64,000 nt of DNA, taken from contig QKCJ01000005.1 of the NCBI GenBank assembly GCA_003245715.1, forward strand, positions 1-64,000, written 5' to 3'. The notes below the pieces were generated by a model that saw only the letters and a list, made by a program, of their open reading frames with translations, ran no database searches and had not been told where the DNA came from. The first letter of the stretch is position 1; every line of letters begins with the position of its first letter. Below are positions 9,833-19,796 of the stretch, in pieces. A program made the translations under genes and the position numbers. The stretch is from a bacterium (GTDB lineage: Bacteria > Planctomycetota > SZUA-567).

Positions 9833-9908
9833 TGGTAGGGGCGGGGGGACTCGAACCCACGACCATCGCCTTAAAAAGGCGGTGCTCTACCAACTGAGCT
9901 ACGCCCCT
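9833..9908 (-). tRNA. tRNA-Lys (anticodon TTT)
   Basis: The minus strand gives acceptor AGGGGCG / CGCCCCT, D-arm GCTC...GAGC, anticodon loop TTTTTAA with TTT, T-loop TTCGAGT and an encoded CCA. It is 35 bp ahead of tRNA-Glu and behind its own promoter. Confidence 0.95.
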
Positions 9909-9926
9909 ATTCTCATGTCGCGAATT

Positions 9927-9954
9927 ATATTACCCGTATCTGAATTTAAATCAA
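9927..9954 (-). promoter_or_regulatory. Promoter of the tRNA-Lys/tRNA-Glu operon
   Basis: On the minus strand TTGATT, a 16-bp spacer and TAATAT end 18 bp before the tRNA-Lys 5' end. Spacing and position fit a stable-RNA promoter. Confidence 0.65.
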
Positions 9955-10057
9955 GACGTTTTTACGAATAATTATAAAATATTTATTACATTTGCATTAG
10001 CCGCCAGTTTATTTGCCGTGTAACTACCAACTATCATAGGGGTTAAGTTCCTCATTA

Positions 10058-10540
10058 TTATTCTTCAATAAGTGCAATAATGTCCTCTTCGAGGCTCTCT
10101 GGAGTGGTTGCGGGCGCATAACGGGTGACTTTTTCACCATCACGGCTGATTAAAAATTTTGTAAAATTCCACTTTATTGCCTTTGTTCCCAATACCCCTG
10201 GCGCAGTTTTTTTCAATTCCTGATAAAACGGGTCTGTATTATCTCCGTTTACCTCAATCTTGGCAAACATAGGAAAGCTGACTCCGTAGGTTAATCTGCA
10301 GAACTCTTTTATTTCCTTTGTATCACCCGGCTCCTGCGACTTGAACTGGTTACAGGGAAACCCCAGGATCTCAAAACCTTTGTCTTTATATTTCCTATAT
10401 AATTCTTCCAGACCTTCATATTGTGGGGTAAAGCCGCACTTGCTTGCGGTATTGACAATCAGCAAAACCTTGCCTGTGTATTGTGTAAGGTTAACCATGT
10501 CGCCATCAATCGTTTTAACATCATAATCTAAAACTGACAT
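10058..10540 (-). CDS. Glutathione peroxidase family thiol peroxidase
   Basis: A 160-aa cytoplasmic peroxidase of the glutathione peroxidase fold, reducing hydrogen or lipid peroxides. The peroxidatic residue is a cysteine in N-T-A-S-K-C-G (about residue 36), followed by F-P-C-N-Q-F (residues about 82-87) and W-N-F-T-K-F (about 124-129), which give the Gln and Trp of the catalytic tetrad. Bacterial proteins of this type (BtuE/Gpx) usually use thioredoxin rather than glutathione; the second Cys in F-P-C-N-Q-F fits that. AAGGAT lies before the ATG. It is a single-gene unit. Confidence 0.93.
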   Translation of the reverse strand: MSVLDYDVKTIDGDMVNLTQYTGKVLLIVNTASKCGFTPQYEGLEELYRKYKDKGFEILGFPCNQFKSQEPGDTKEIKEFCRLTYGVSFPMFAKIEVNGDNTDPFYQELKKTAPGVLGTKAIKWNFTKFLISRDGEKVTRYAPATTPESLEEDIIALIEE

Positions 10541-10604
10541 TTTATATCCTTATGAAAGCAGATTAACAAATCGCGTGAGAATGAATAATTGTATGAAATA
10601 TTAA

Positions 10605-12866
10605 TCAGTATTTACCATATTCATCATCATCAAGCTTGATAATGTCTGAAGGTTTGATGATTTTTGTGTTCTGGGCAATCCCCCAATCAGCATCTTTTGT
10701 ATGGTTGTCTTCTTTGGGGGGCGTCTTTGCTGTCTTTGGTGGTTCTTCTGTTTTTATGTTTTGCTTTTTCGCAGTATCATGTGTTTTGAACAGGCTTTTT
10801 GAATCAGAGTTAAAGCCTCGCGCTGGCGTTGGGGCAGCGATCTGGGGAGCTTTAGGTTTTTGGTGGAGTGATTTTGTTGCGTCATGGCCTGCTTTTTTGG
10901 CGGGTGTATCATTGGCCTGCAGGGTGAAGCCGTTGATTAGCCGGCTTAGTTCTGTGGTCTGGCTAAACATCTCCGTTGCCGAGCTGGCGGTTTCTTCAGC
11001 GCTGGCGGTGTTCTGCTCTGTCACTTTACTTATCTGGTCAAGGCCGATATTTACCTGACTTACGCCTTGCGCCTGTTCATTGCTTGCCGCAGAGATTTCC
11101 TTTACGATGTCAGTCGTTTTGATCGAGTACTCGGCGATGTCGTTGAGTGCGTGCGCGGTTGATTCCGCAAGATCGGCGCCGACATTAATCTGTTTGGTTG
11201 ATCCTTCAATCAGGTCGGATGTTTCACGCGCCGCTTTTGCTGAGCGTGAGGCGAGGTTTCGCACTTCTTCAGCAACAACCGCAAAGCCCTTGCCGTGTGC
11301 TCCGGCCCGGGCTGCCTCCACAGCAGCATTCAGAGCCAGCAGATTTGTCTGGAAAGCAATATCATCAATCACCTTGATTACGTTCATGATTTTGCTGCCG
11401 TTTGCCGAAATTCCTTTCATGGCTTCGGTCAGTTCCTGCATGCGGATTTTACCGGTTCCGGCGGCTTCGTTGGCCTGGTTGACAATATGCTCTGCTTCTA
11501 TGGCGTTTTCAGCGTTACGTTTGGTCTGGCTTGCCAGTTCGGCCATGTTGGCGGTGATTTCCTCGATACTTGCGGCCTGTTCGGTTGCCCCCTGAGAAAG
11601 AGATTGGCTGGCATCATTGATCTGAGTCGCACCGAGATTTACAAGAGTCGTTGCTGATTTTACCTGAGAGAGTGCCTTGTTGAGGTTGTCAAGCATTTCA
11701 CGAAAGGTCTTGCTGAAGATATCGTTTTCTGAAGACAGGTTGACCTTTACCGCCATGTTGCCGCGAGCTGCTTCATTAAGAATCCTGCTCTTGTCAAGGA
11801 AATACTCTCTGAGGTTTCTCAGACTAGTTGTCAACTCCCCAAGTTCGTCATTTCGAACATAGAGATCATTTTTAATGTAATCCCCCCACTCGTCCATTGG
11901 TTTAATATAACCTGTTGAGTAGCGGTGCAGGTGTGCGGTCAGGCAGCGGATTGGCTTGGTTATGATCCTTGTTATATAGATTCCAAGCAGAGTCAGTAAT
12001 AGCAGAATGAAGGCGAGAAAACCAATCTGCATATACCAGAAGTTGTTAATCTCTTCTTTTGCCCTGTTCTCGATTTTTTTATTGGAGGCTGTTATTATCC
12101 CGCGAAGTTGCGTAATCTGTTTTGAGATGTCGGTATTAAGCGCGGACTGTTTCTTCATCAGATTATCCGCCGCGGCTTTTTCCTCAACTTCAATATCGTC
12201 AATATAGCGACCTGTTCCGACAAACATATCCGTACCGGGAATCATCATTGAGTAGCCAAGTTTGGGTGCGATAGTTGTTACATTATTAACTGTTTTATCG
12301 AAGTAATAGGTAAGAAAATCACCGCCTTTCTGGGCATTTTCAGAAAGGAGAACAACTATCTTTTGATTTTTCTTATCAATCATGTCCGACTTGTCAACAC
12401 CTGTAAAGTCTTCATGCCCAGGAACGTTTACTCCATATCCTTTGGTCGTATACACGAAAAAATAACCGGTCTTGTCATCGTAAAATCTTACGGCATTTGT
12501 AATACCGGTTATTAACTTTTTCTGCTCATCAAGCGGTTTGTCTTTTACCAGTTCACCAAGGGCAATAGCCTGCGCCACGACCAGAGCCTTAAGTTCACGC
12601 TTGGTATCCTGCAGCATCACGCTGTTGAGCAGCACTGGCATGTCTTTAGTGATGATTTTGGTAAAGTGAGGCATGATCCCTTCTCTAATTGTGTTTTCAA
12701 CTGAAGGAATAATAACCTCGTCTACATTTCCATCATAAGTGTTTACTAAATCCTGATTGATAACTTTACTTGTTGAGTAGGATTGAAAAGCAAATTGACC
12801 GCCAAGGGCAAGAAGCGCGATAATCACCAGTATTGTCAGCTTCCACTTGATTTTGATATTTTTCAT
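10605..12866 (-). CDS. Methyl-accepting chemotaxis protein with a single-Cache-like sensor
   Basis: A 753-aa chemoreceptor: membrane helix (about 8-28), periplasmic sensor (about 30-280) with the single-Cache pattern [10 protein letters not shown] and a [13 protein letters not shown] strand, second membrane helix (about 285-305), HAMP, and the signalling domain with [17 protein letters not shown] roughly 90-residue flexible tail rich in Lys, Pro and Thr ends in E-Y-G-K-Y, which matches the aromatic-x-x-aromatic CheR/CheB-tethering pentapeptide. Long helices before the second membrane segment may transmit the signal. The ligand is unknown. Not in an operon. Confidence 0.93.
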   Translation of the reverse strand: MKNIKIKWKLTILVIIALLALGGQFAFQSYSTSKVINQDLVNTYDGNVDEVIIPSVENTIREGIMPHFTKIITKDMPVLLNSVMLQDTKRELKALVVAQAIALGELVKDKPLDEQKKLITGITNAVRFYDDKTGYFFVYTTKGYGVNVPGHEDFTGVDKSDMIDKKNQKIVVLLSENAQKGGDFLTYYFDKTVNNVTTIAPKLGYSMMIPGTDMFVGTGRYIDDIEVEEKAAADNLMKKQSALNTDISKQITQLRGIITASNKKIENRAKEEINNFWYMQIGFLAFILLLLTLLGIYITRIITKPIRCLTAHLHRYSTGYIKPMDEWGDYIKNDLYVRNDELGELTTSLRNLREYFLDKSRILNEAARGNMAVKVNLSSENDIFSKTFREMLDNLNKALSQVKSATTLVNLGATQINDASQSLSQGATEQAASIEEITANMAELASQTKRNAENAIEAEHIVNQANEAAGTGKIRMQELTEAMKGISANGSKIMNVIKVIDDIAFQTNLLALNAAVEAARAGAHGKGFAVVAEEVRNLASRSAKAARETSDLIEGSTKQINVGADLAESTAHALNDIAEYSIKTTDIVKEISAASNEQAQGVSQVNIGLDQISKVTEQNTASAEETASSATEMFSQTTELSRLINGFTLQANDTPAKKAGHDATKSLHQKPKAPQIAAPTPARGFNSDSKSLFKTHDTAKKQNIKTEEPPKTAKTPPKEDNHTKDADWGIAQNTKIIKPSDIIKLDDDEYGKY

Positions 12867-13038
12867 ATTTGTCGACCTTGTATAATTAAGGTAATAAGCG
12901 ATTTAAAGTTTACAAAAATCATTTATCGAAAGGATATATTACATTTTATAGCATATTTTTTACGTCCCTAAAACTAAAAAAATGTTAAAAAAACGATAAT
13001 TTAATGTGATATACTTCGGTTATTATGCTTTTTGCTTA

Positions 13039-13066
13039 TTGACACGTTGGCCTGATTACATATTAT
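13039..13066 (+). promoter_or_regulatory. Promoter of the SRP RNA gene
   Basis: TTGACA at 13039-13044, a 16-bp spacer and TATTAT at 13061-13066, about 20 bp before the mature SRP RNA 5' end. Confidence 0.7.
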
Positions 13067-13086
13067 TTCAGGTAAATATGGAATTT

Positions 13087-13181
13087 GGGTCGGACCTGGC
13101 AATTTCATGGCTGTGAACCGGGTCAGGCCTTGACGGGAGCAGCCCTAAGCTGACCGTGGGATGTGCTGGTTTATCCGGCCC
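13087..13181 (+). ncRNA. ffs: Bacterial signal recognition particle RNA (4.5S type)
   Basis: A 95-base SRP RNA of the short bacterial type. The ends pair as GGGTCGGA with TCCGGCCC and are followed by a T run. The core has the conserved GGTCAGG and the GAGCAGCC asymmetric-loop strand closing with CTGACC. The apical tetraloop at 13131-13134 reads UGAC, the URRC class, instead of the common GGAA. It would bind Ffh and dock with FtsY, whose gene is 6.6 kb downstream. The ffs-dnaX-ybaB order is widely conserved. Confidence 0.92.
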
Positions 13182-13377
13182 TTTTTTCTTATTTTTAACC
13201 ATAACCAAAATTGCAGATTTTACCACATACAGTCACGGATAAATACTGACAGTCGCATGAGTTTTATTCGGTGGCTGACGGGCTTTATCGGTGACTGTAA
13301 TTTTTTTGCATATTTTGACATACATTACTTTTTTTGTTTTGTACTGGTATTTGATAACCGGGTGAGGATTCGCAGAT

Positions 13378-15450
13378 ATGGCATATGAGGCAATGGCTCG
13401 GCGTTACCGCCCCAGAACCTTTGATGATGTGGTCGGTCAGGAGCATGTGGCGCAGACCCTGAAGAATGCGATTCTTACCGAGAGGGTTGCCCACGCCTAC
13501 CTTTTCTGCGGCCCGCATGGTTGCGGTAAAACCTCCATGGCCCGTATTTTTGCCTGTTCACTCGTTTGTCAGAACGGGCCAACCGCTGAGCCTTGCGGCA
13601 AGTGCGATATCTGTAACGATGTTCTGCGCGGTCAGGATATGGATGTGCAAGAGATTGACGGTGCGTCCAATAACGGCGTTGAGCAGGTACGTGTTCTGCG
13701 CGAGCAGGCGGGCTATATTCCAACTCGCGCACGTTTTAAAGTCTATATCATCGACGAAGTGCATATGCTCTCGACTGCGGCGTTTAATGCGCTGCTTAAA
13801 ACCCTTGAAGAACCACCGGCGCACGTCAAGTTCATCCTCGCCACAACCGATCCTCACAAGATCCTCGGAACCATTCTTTCACGTTGTCAGCGTTTTGATT
13901 TCCGCCTGGTTCCTCCACCCAAAATGTCCGCTTTTTTCAGCAAGCTTATTGCGCAGGAGAACGCCGAGATTACCTCTGAAGCGCTTGATGCGGTTGCGGC
14001 TTTCAGCGGCGGTTCAGTCCGTGACGGACTGGTACTGCTTGACCAACTTGTAAGCTATTCGCAGGGCAAGGTTACGCGTGAGGATGTTGAGCGGGTGCGT
14101 GGTGTTGCCGGTGCTGAAGCGGTTGCTGGTATTTATGAAGCTATACTTTCACGTAAAGTTGCTGACGCGCTCAAGATTGTTGACGAGGTTGCCAGTAAAG
14201 GGACCAATACCGGCGATTTTCTTGACCAGCTTATCGAGTATGGCCGTGATGTGATGATGGTTATTGCTACCGGCACTGCAGAAGGTGTTACCGCTTACGG
14301 CCCGGCACGCAGTATCTTGCTTGATATCGCCAATTCAATCAGCCTCGATCAGGCTCTGCTGATGCTTGATGTTTTTGCGCAGGCTCGGACACGGGTGCGC
14401 AGCCGAGCGCTTAGTAATACGCTTGTCCCTCTTGAGATGGCCGTTGCCAGACTTGCCGGCCTTGATTCTCTTGCTCCGGTCTCTGACATTTTGCGCACAG
14501 TTGACGCTTATGCCCGTGGCGCGCCGCTGCCTGAACCGGTACACGCTGCCGGGGCTAAAATTATTACAAATAATCCACCTGCTACTCAGGTGACTGCTGT
14601 AGTTGAAACGCAGCGGGAATCTTACGCGCAGACACCGCAGACTATGCGTAATGTGCATGATTCTGGCAGTGCGAAACATGAAAATTATCAATCATCAGGT
14701 GCTGAAAGCGTGGATTTATCTGCCGCTGAAAACTTAGTTAGTGCTGCTCATCCATCTGAAGATGCACCGCAGCCCCCTGTTAAAACGCCGCCGTGGGAAG
14801 AGGTCGCGCAGCGTGAAGTTATTGCCGATGATACCCCGGCGCAGGATTTTTACTCTGAAGATACAGTAAGTGATAATGATCTTTCGCCAGAGTCTTCCTC
14901 TGGGGGCGATGACGATTTTACTGCGCCTGTAACTGCTGCGACTGAACAGTATTATGATAATGCGACTGGTGCCGATAATGCTGCGACGGCTACTGTGGTG
15001 GAGCCGGTTACTGATCGGGCGACACGTGAGCCGCTTGCGGCGCCGGCGCCTGAAGTTGCTGTCAGTATCGAGAAAATTTGGCAGGAAATCAAAGGACTTC
15101 TCGCCCAGAGCAGCCCTGCGGATAACTCTTTGCTTGCTGATGTTTATATCGACCGGATTGAGCCTGAAGCGGTTTATCTTTCTGTTCCAGGTGGTGGGTC
15201 GTTTATCTTTGAACAGCTTGAGGACAAGCACCGCAAGGCGCGTCTGGCTGGTTGTGCGAGTGAGGTTTTAAAGCGTAATGTCTGTGTTCATTTGACTTTG
15301 CGTGACGCGATAACCCCTGTCGCCCAGCGGACGGAGCCGCGACGCAGTGCCAGTGCCAGGGCGCGTGAGCAGGCCGAGCATGATCCGGGCGTGCGGCTGA
15401 TTGTGAGTACTTTTAATGCAGAAATCAAGAATATAGAGGAAAAGCGCTGA
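13378..15450 (+). CDS. dnaX: DNA polymerase III tau/gamma subunit
   Basis: A 690-aa clamp-loader ATPase. The N-terminal AAA+ part (about 1-240) has R-R-Y-R-P-R-T-F-D-D-V-V-G-Q-E, Walker A G-P-H-G-C-G-K-T, the four-cysteine zinc module (C-G-K-C-D-I-C region, about 63-80), Walker B I-I-D-E-V-H-M-L and the L-S-R-C-Q sensor motif. The collar domain runs to about 370. A low-complexity acidic and Ala-rich linker (about 390-560) follows, then a C-terminal domain that should contact polymerase (tau). I noticed no slippery A-AAA-AAG site, so a shortened gamma form is not indicated. It follows the SRP RNA and overlaps the rhomboid gene by one base. Confidence 0.95.
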   Translation: MAYEAMARRYRPRTFDDVVGQEHVAQTLKNAILTERVAHAYLFCGPHGCGKTSMARIFACSLVCQNGPTAEPCGKCDICNDVLRGQDMDVQEIDGASNNGVEQVRVLREQAGYIPTRARFKVYIIDEVHMLSTAAFNALLKTLEEPPAHVKFILATTDPHKILGTILSRCQRFDFRLVPPPKMSAFFSKLIAQENAEITSEALDAVAAFSGGSVRDGLVLLDQLVSYSQGKVTREDVERVRGVAGAEAVAGIYEAILSRKVADALKIVDEVASKGTNTGDFLDQLIEYGRDVMMVIATGTAEGVTAYGPARSILLDIANSISLDQALLMLDVFAQARTRVRSRALSNTLVPLEMAVARLAGLDSLAPVSDILRTVDAYARGAPLPEPVHAAGAKIITNNPPATQVTAVVETQRESYAQTPQTMRNVHDSGSAKHENYQSSGAESVDLSAAENLVSAAHPSEDAPQPPVKTPPWEEVAQREVIADDTPAQDFYSEDTVSDNDLSPESSSGGDDDFTAPVTAATEQYYDNATGADNAATATVVEPVTDRATREPLAAPAPEVAVSIEKIWQEIKGLLAQSSPADNSLLADVYIDRIEPEAVYLSVPGGGSFIFEQLEDKHRKARLAGCASEVLKRNVCVHLTLRDAITPVAQRTEPRRSASARAREQAEHDPGVRLIVSTFNAEIKNIEEKR

Positions 15451-16352
15451 TGCGCATTTTAAAGACTATTACCGATAAAGACGAGGCGTTACTGCTTGGT
15501 GCTTATCTTCTGACGGCAGGTATTGACTGCCGGGTTGAGGAGTCTCGAAGCGGCAAATTCGAGGTATGGGGGCTTGAGGAAGACAAGCTTGAAGACGCAA
15601 ACCATAAAATTGAAATTTTTTATCAGGAAGAGGATAGGACTAAATTTTCCGGAGCGCTGGAGCAGGCCAAGCAAATAACCGAGAAGATCAGGCAGGAGCA
15701 GGAAAGGGCGGCGCGGAATTTTGTCGATGCCCGCGAACGTTACAGCGTTCTGAGCGGCCCGGCGCCGGTTACGGTTATTTTTATTGTCATCTGTGTTGCG
15801 CTTTGGGCGCTTGAAGCAATTAATGAAAATTATATTCTTCTGTTTCAGAAGTGGCTTTTCATTGCTGCTCCGGGTACGGACTTTATGGAAAATATTCTCT
15901 CAGGACAGGTCTGGCGACTGATTACTCCGTCTTTTCTTCATGCAACACTTGCCGGTAATGGGTTGATGGGGGTCTTGCATATACTCTTTAATATGCTTTG
16001 GATGAAAGACTTAGGGCCTATCATTGAACGCCGGGAGTATAGTCTGAAGCTGGTAATCCTGATTCTGATTACGGCTGTAGTCTCCAATTTTGCCCAGTAT
16101 TATATGGTCGACTATCGTTTTGTCGGCGCTTCAGGGGTCGTCTATGGCCTGCTTGGTTATTTATGGATGCGCAGTAAATATGACCGCCGCTATGGTATCA
16201 GGTTGAATTCCGGGGTGGTCTGGTTTATGCTGGTCTGGCTTGTCTTCGGTTTTATAAGTGCTGGGCCGGTTGCCAATTACGGGCATTTGTTCGGTCTTCT
16301 CAGCGGCGGAGTTTTTGGCTTTTTAAATGCAAAATATGCTAACAGAAGATAG
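15450..16352 (+). CDS. GlpG-like rhomboid intramembrane serine protease
   Basis: A 300-aa rhomboid protease that cleaves transmembrane segments within the inner membrane. The N-terminal cytoplasmic domain (about 1-95) resembles the GlpG NRho fold. It is followed by six membrane segments (about 105-295). The catalytic dyad is visible: Ser228 in G-A-S-G-V and His279 in N-Y-G-H-L-F-G. H-x-x-x-N (His177, Asn181) supplies the oxyanion region. Its ATG overlaps the dnaX stop codon, so the genes are probably translated together. Substrates are unknown. Confidence 0.93.
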   Translation: MRILKTITDKDEALLLGAYLLTAGIDCRVEESRSGKFEVWGLEEDKLEDANHKIEIFYQEEDRTKFSGALEQAKQITEKIRQEQERAARNFVDARERYSVLSGPAPVTVIFIVICVALWALEAINENYILLFQKWLFIAAPGTDFMENILSGQVWRLITPSFLHATLAGNGLMGVLHILFNMLWMKDLGPIIERREYSLKLVILILITAVVSNFAQYYMVDYRFVGASGVVYGLLGYLWMRSKYDRRYGIRLNSGVVWFMLVWLVFGFISAGPVANYGHLFGLLSGGVFGFLNAKYANRR

Positions 16353-16419
16353 GAAAAGCCGATATAATGAATTATAAATATTTGTTTTCAGAGGATATAT
16401 ATTTAAAAGGAATTTAACT

Positions 16420-16749
16420 ATGGATTTGTCAATGCTGATGCAGCAGGCTCAGGCCATGAGCCAGAAAGTCAAGGAACAGCAGCAGGAACTCAAGAAGCTG
16501 AAGTTTGAGGGGTCTGCTGGTGGTGATATGGTCAAGGCGGTTGTTAATGGCGAAGCTGCGCTGATTGGTCTTGATATCGACAAGAGCGTTATCGACCCGG
16601 AAGACCCAGAAATGCTGGCTGATCTTATTATCGCTGCTGTCAATGACGCGCAGAAGAAGATCGGTGACAAGAAGTCTGACGCGTTAAAGGAAATGACCGG
16701 CGGTATGGATCTTTCTTCACTCGGAATCGACCTCAACGGGATTTTTTAA
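16420..16749 (+). CDS. YbaB/EbfC family nucleoid-associated protein
   Basis: A 109-aa small DNA-binding protein forming a dimer with tweezers-like arms. It shows the Met/Gln-rich first helix (L-M-Q-Q-A-Q-A-M-S-Q-K), the central V-K-A-V-V-N-G strand, and a helix with D-L-I-I-A-A-V-N-D-A. AAAGGAA precedes the ATG. It normally lies between dnaX and recR; here the rhomboid gene is inserted before it and recR is absent downstream. Confidence 0.92.
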   Translation: MDLSMLMQQAQAMSQKVKEQQQELKKLKFEGSAGGDMVKAVVNGEAALIGLDIDKSVIDPEDPEMLADLIIAAVNDAQKKIGDKKSDALKEMTGGMDLSSLGIDLNGIF

Positions 16750-16814
16750 TCTTTTATAAATGTGTCTGTGCTATATCAAGTCCGGTGACGGTCTTGGTTT
16801 GTATTATTATATGA

Positions 16815-18056
16815 ATGGAAAATATCATGGCTTTTGCCACAATTGACGAGGTGATTGAGGACCTCAAGGCCGGGAAGATGATTGTCCTGGTTGATGATGA
16901 GAATCGTGAGAATGAGGGTGATCTGGTTGCGGCTGGTTATAATATCACGGCTGAGTCGATTAACTTTATGGCGACTGAAGGCCGGGGCTGGATTTGTCTG
17001 GCGCTGGATGGGGAGTCATGCGATCGTCTCAACCTTCCGCAGATGACTTCAAATAATGAATCAGCTTTTACCACTGCGTTTACCATTACGGTTGAAGCAC
17101 GTGATGGTGTTTCTACGGGTATCAGCGCTGCCGACCGGGCGCGTACTATCCGTATTGCCTCAGATCCTAAATCTGTCGCGCATGATCTGGTTCGTCCGGG
17201 GCATGTCCAGCCGATTCGCGCGCGCGAGGGTGGGGTGCTTGTACGTACGGGGCAGACTGAAGGCTCGGTTGACCTGATGAAGCTGGCGGGGCTGCCGCCG
17301 GCTGGTGTTATCTGTGAAATCATGAATGAAGACGGCACGATGTCACGTGTTCCTGACCTTGAAGTCTTCTGCAAAAAACATAACATAAAAATGTGCAGCG
17401 TTGCGCAGATAATCGAGTATCGCAACAAGACCCAGAAGCTTGTGGAGTGCGTCAGCAGTGTAAAATTGCCGACTGACTGCGGCGATTTTGATCTGCATTG
17501 CTATAACTGCGAAATTACTAAAGAAACGCACCTTGCTCTGACTCTTGGGGATATCAAACCAGGTGGCCCGAAAATTGACCGTCCGGTGATGGTGCGTGTG
17601 CATAGCGAGTGTTTGACTGGTGATGTTTTTCATTCCTGCCGTTGTGACTGCGGACAGCAGCTGCACCGGGCGATGGAAGTAATTCAGCAGGAAGGGTACG
17701 GGGCGATTATCTATATGCGTCAGGAAGGGCGTGGGATCGGGCTTGATAACAAGCTGCGTGCTTATGCTCTGCAGGAGCAGGGAATGGATACTGTGGAGGC
17801 TAATATTGCCCTTGGCTTTGCGGCTGATCTGCGTGATTATGGCCTTGGCGCGCAGATTATTAACGACCTTGGTATCCGCCGGATGCGCCTGCTGACCAAT
17901 AACCCCAGAAAGATTACCGGACTTTCCGGTTACGGTCTTGAGATTATGGAACGCGTACCGATTGAGTTTACCCCAAAGGCCAGTAATCGCAAATACCTTG
18001 AGGCAAAAAAGACGCGCCTCGGACATATGCTGAAAAGTGATTTTGAACAAGAATAA
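16815..18056 (+). CDS. ribBA: Bifunctional DHBP synthase / GTP cyclohydrolase II
   Basis: Riboflavin synthesis enzyme joining two domains. Residues 1-205 are 3,4-dihydroxy-2-butanone-4-phosphate synthase ([11 protein letters not shown], then [10 protein letters not shown]). Residues 210-413 are GTP cyclohydrolase II with the zinc cysteines in H-S-E-C-L-T-G-D...C-R-C-D-C-G and the Q-E-G-R-G-I-G-L motif. In the first domain the usual G-H-T-E-A is G-Q-T-E-G (Gln147), replacing a histidine that is a metal ligand in characterised enzymes. The start may be ATG 16815 or, with GGAA at a better distance, ATG 16827. ribH follows 23 bp later. Confidence 0.93.
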   Translation: MENIMAFATIDEVIEDLKAGKMIVLVDDENRENEGDLVAAGYNITAESINFMATEGRGWICLALDGESCDRLNLPQMTSNNESAFTTAFTITVEARDGVSTGISAADRARTIRIASDPKSVAHDLVRPGHVQPIRAREGGVLVRTGQTEGSVDLMKLAGLPPAGVICEIMNEDGTMSRVPDLEVFCKKHNIKMCSVAQIIEYRNKTQKLVECVSSVKLPTDCGDFDLHCYNCEITKETHLALTLGDIKPGGPKIDRPVMVRVHSECLTGDVFHSCRCDCGQQLHRAMEVIQQEGYGAIIYMRQEGRGIGLDNKLRAYALQEQGMDTVEANIALGFAADLRDYGLGAQIINDLGIRRMRLLTNNPRKITGLSGYGLEIMERVPIEFTPKASNRKYLEAKKTRLGHMLKSDFEQE

Positions 18057-18079
18057 TTTTAATATATCGGAGAAATATT

Positions 18080-18544
18080 ATGGCAAAGCTTTATGAAGGC
18101 TCAATGAATGCAGCCGGAAAGAAATTTGTTATCGTCGTCAGTCGCTTTAACAGCTTTATCTGCGACAGGCTGGTTGAAGGGGCGATTGACACGATCGTCC
18201 GCCACGGCGGAAAGGAACCTGATGTTGTCAAGGTTCCGGGAGCTTTCGAGCTTCCGCAGGTCACCAAGCGCGTCGCACTGAGCGGCAAGTATGACGGTGT
18301 AGTCGTACTCGGCGCTGTTATCCGCGGCTCAACCCCGCACTTTGATTACGTTTCGGCTGAAGCGTCAAAGGGTATTGCGCACGTATCTATGGAAGCTGAC
18401 TGTGCGGTTTCTTTCGGGGTGCTTACCTGCGATACAATTGAGCAGGCAATTGAACGCGCCGGAACCAAGGCCGGCAACAAAGGTGCTGAGGCTGCGATGG
18501 CTGTTCTTGAGATGGCCAACCTTTACGGAGAACTCGGAAAGTGA
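18080..18544 (+). CDS. ribH: 6,7-dimethyl-8-ribityllumazine synthase
   Basis: A 154-aa lumazine synthase, condensing the two products of the RibBA branches in riboflavin synthesis. Family motifs are the early [14 protein letters not shown] (residues about 53-60), [15 protein letters not shown] (about 75-89) with the catalytic His, and [18 protein letters not shown] lies before the ATG. It overlaps nusB by 4 bases (GTGA), the common ribH-nusB pairing. Confidence 0.96.
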   Translation: MAKLYEGSMNAAGKKFVIVVSRFNSFICDRLVEGAIDTIVRHGGKEPDVVKVPGAFELPQVTKRVALSGKYDGVVVLGAVIRGSTPHFDYVSAEASKGIAHVSMEADCAVSFGVLTCDTIEQAIERAGTKAGNKGAEAAMAVLEMANLYGELGK

Positions 18545-18954
18545 TAAGACCGAGAACATTAGCCAGGCGCCTTGCTTTTCAATACTGCTTTATGTGCGAT
18601 CAGAATGATGACTGGGATGGATTGCCTCTTCAGGAGTTTATGACTGAGCATTGTGACCGGCCTGAAAGCTGGAATTTTGCTACGGATCTGGTTGCATTCG
18701 TCAGGTTGCGCCGCGCTGATATTGACAATTATCTTTGCCAGTGTGCGGATAACTGGTCACTGGGGCGTATCGCGGCAGTTGAGCGTAATATCCTGCGGGT
18801 TGCGACTGCGGAGCTGCTAGAAAACACCTTATCACCGAAGATTGTTATCAGTGAAGCGATTTCGATGTCAAAGAAATTCGGCTCCAAGGATTCTCCGCGT
18901 TTTGTGAACGGAATCCTTGACAAGGTTGCCCGTCTTCTCAAGGAGGTCGGGTGA
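18541..18954 (+). CDS. nusB: Transcription antitermination factor NusB
   Basis: A 137-aa all-helical NusB, which with NusE (S10) binds boxA RNA to promote antitermination on rRNA operons. Visible features are R-R-L-A-F-Q-Y-C-F near the start, [15 protein letters not shown] near residue 80, P-K-I-V-I-S-E-A and the C-terminal F-V-N-G-I-L-D. It starts at GTG 18541, overlapping the ribH stop, and overlaps the next gene at its own stop. Confidence 0.94.
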   Translation: MIRPRTLARRLAFQYCFMCDQNDDWDGLPLQEFMTEHCDRPESWNFATDLVAFVRLRRADIDNYLCQCADNWSLGRIAAVERNILRVATAELLENTLSPKIVISEAISMSKKFGSKDSPRFVNGILDKVARLLKEVG

Positions 18955-19796
18955 TGGGGGATAGTCTGGCTGAGCCGAAGGTAGATCTTCACACACACAG
19001 CATTTTTTCTGATGGCAAGCTGACGCCAGAGCAGCTACTTGAAGAGGCGCAGTGGGCTGCTCTTTCGGCAATTGCTTTGACTGACCATGACAACACTGAC
19101 GGTCTTGCAAGAGCGATTGCGGCCGGTAATGAGCGCTCGATTGAGGTTATTTCTGGTGTTGAACTTTCCTGCGTCCATGACAATAAAGAAGTTCATCTTC
19201 TGGGGCTGCTTATTGAACCGAATGAGAAAATGAGCGTCGAAATGAAGAAGATGCGCGATAACCGAGAGTCCCGGATGCAGCTGATGCTAGATAAGCTTGA
19301 GGCAATGAATATCCATATAACCATGGATGAGTTACCCCTCTCTGAGACCAATTCGCTTGGTCGCCCGCATCTTGCGCGTGTGATGGTTAAAAAGGGTTAT
19401 GTCAAAAATATTTCCGAGGCTTTTGAGCATTATATCGGAGATGAAGGGCCGGGATATGTTGCCAAGGAGCGCTGGAGTATTTCCGAGGGGCTTGAGCTTA
19501 TTCACAAGGCTAAAGGCATTTCATTTCTCGCGCATCCAGGAGCAAGCGGTCTTGTTGATTATATCGACGAGTTTGTACGTCTTGGCATGATGGGGGTTGA
19601 AGTTTATTATGCAAAGCACTCGCCTGAACTTGAAAAACGGCTGGTAGAAAAATGTGCTGAGCAGAATCTGCTTGTCTGTGGCGGTAGTGATTATCATTCG
19701 GCTGAAGCAGGCCCTAGCCTCGGCATTCCATTTATCTCGTATGATATTCTTAAAAAGATCAAAAAGCGAAAGGATGAGTTATGGCCGGTTTCCTGA
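18954..19796 (+). CDS. PHP-domain phosphoesterase (RNase AM / TrpH-like)
   Basis: A 280-aa metal-dependent phosphoesterase. PHP motifs: D-L-H-T-H-S-x-F-S-D-G (residues about 10-20), A-L-T-D-H-D-N-T-D-G (about 41-50), a G-V-E-L-S metal site, a late A-H-P-G and a final G-S-D-Y-H. Relatives remove 3' phosphate from 3',5'-bisphosphorylated nucleotides or degrade short RNA 5'-3'. ATG 18954 is preferred because a perfect AGGAGGT sits six bases upstream. The 3' end overlaps ftsY by 16 bases. Confidence 0.9.
   Translation: MGDSLAEPKVDLHTHSIFSDGKLTPEQLLEEAQWAALSAIALTDHDNTDGLARAIAAGNERSIEVISGVELSCVHDNKEVHLLGLLIEPNEKMSVEMKKMRDNRESRMQLMLDKLEAMNIHITMDELPLSETNSLGRPHLARVMVKKGYVKNISEAFEHYIGDEGPGYVAKERWSISEGLELIHKAKGISFLAHPGASGLVDYIDEFVRLGMMGVEVYYAKHSPELEKRLVEKCAEQNLLVCGGSDYHSAEAGPSLGIPFISYDILKKIKKRKDELWPVS

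Noticed and set aside
13285-13518. Small minus-strand gene at the dnaX start
   Set aside because: It overlaps the conserved dnaX N-terminus and has no ribosome-binding site or family match.
14734-15231. Minus-strand frame of 165 codons inside dnaX
   Set aside because: Arg-rich shadow of the low-complexity linker; no start signal.
13378-15450. Programmed frameshift giving a short gamma form of DnaX
   Set aside because: I noticed no slippery heptamer followed by a stem-loop; the gene reads straight through to the tau end.
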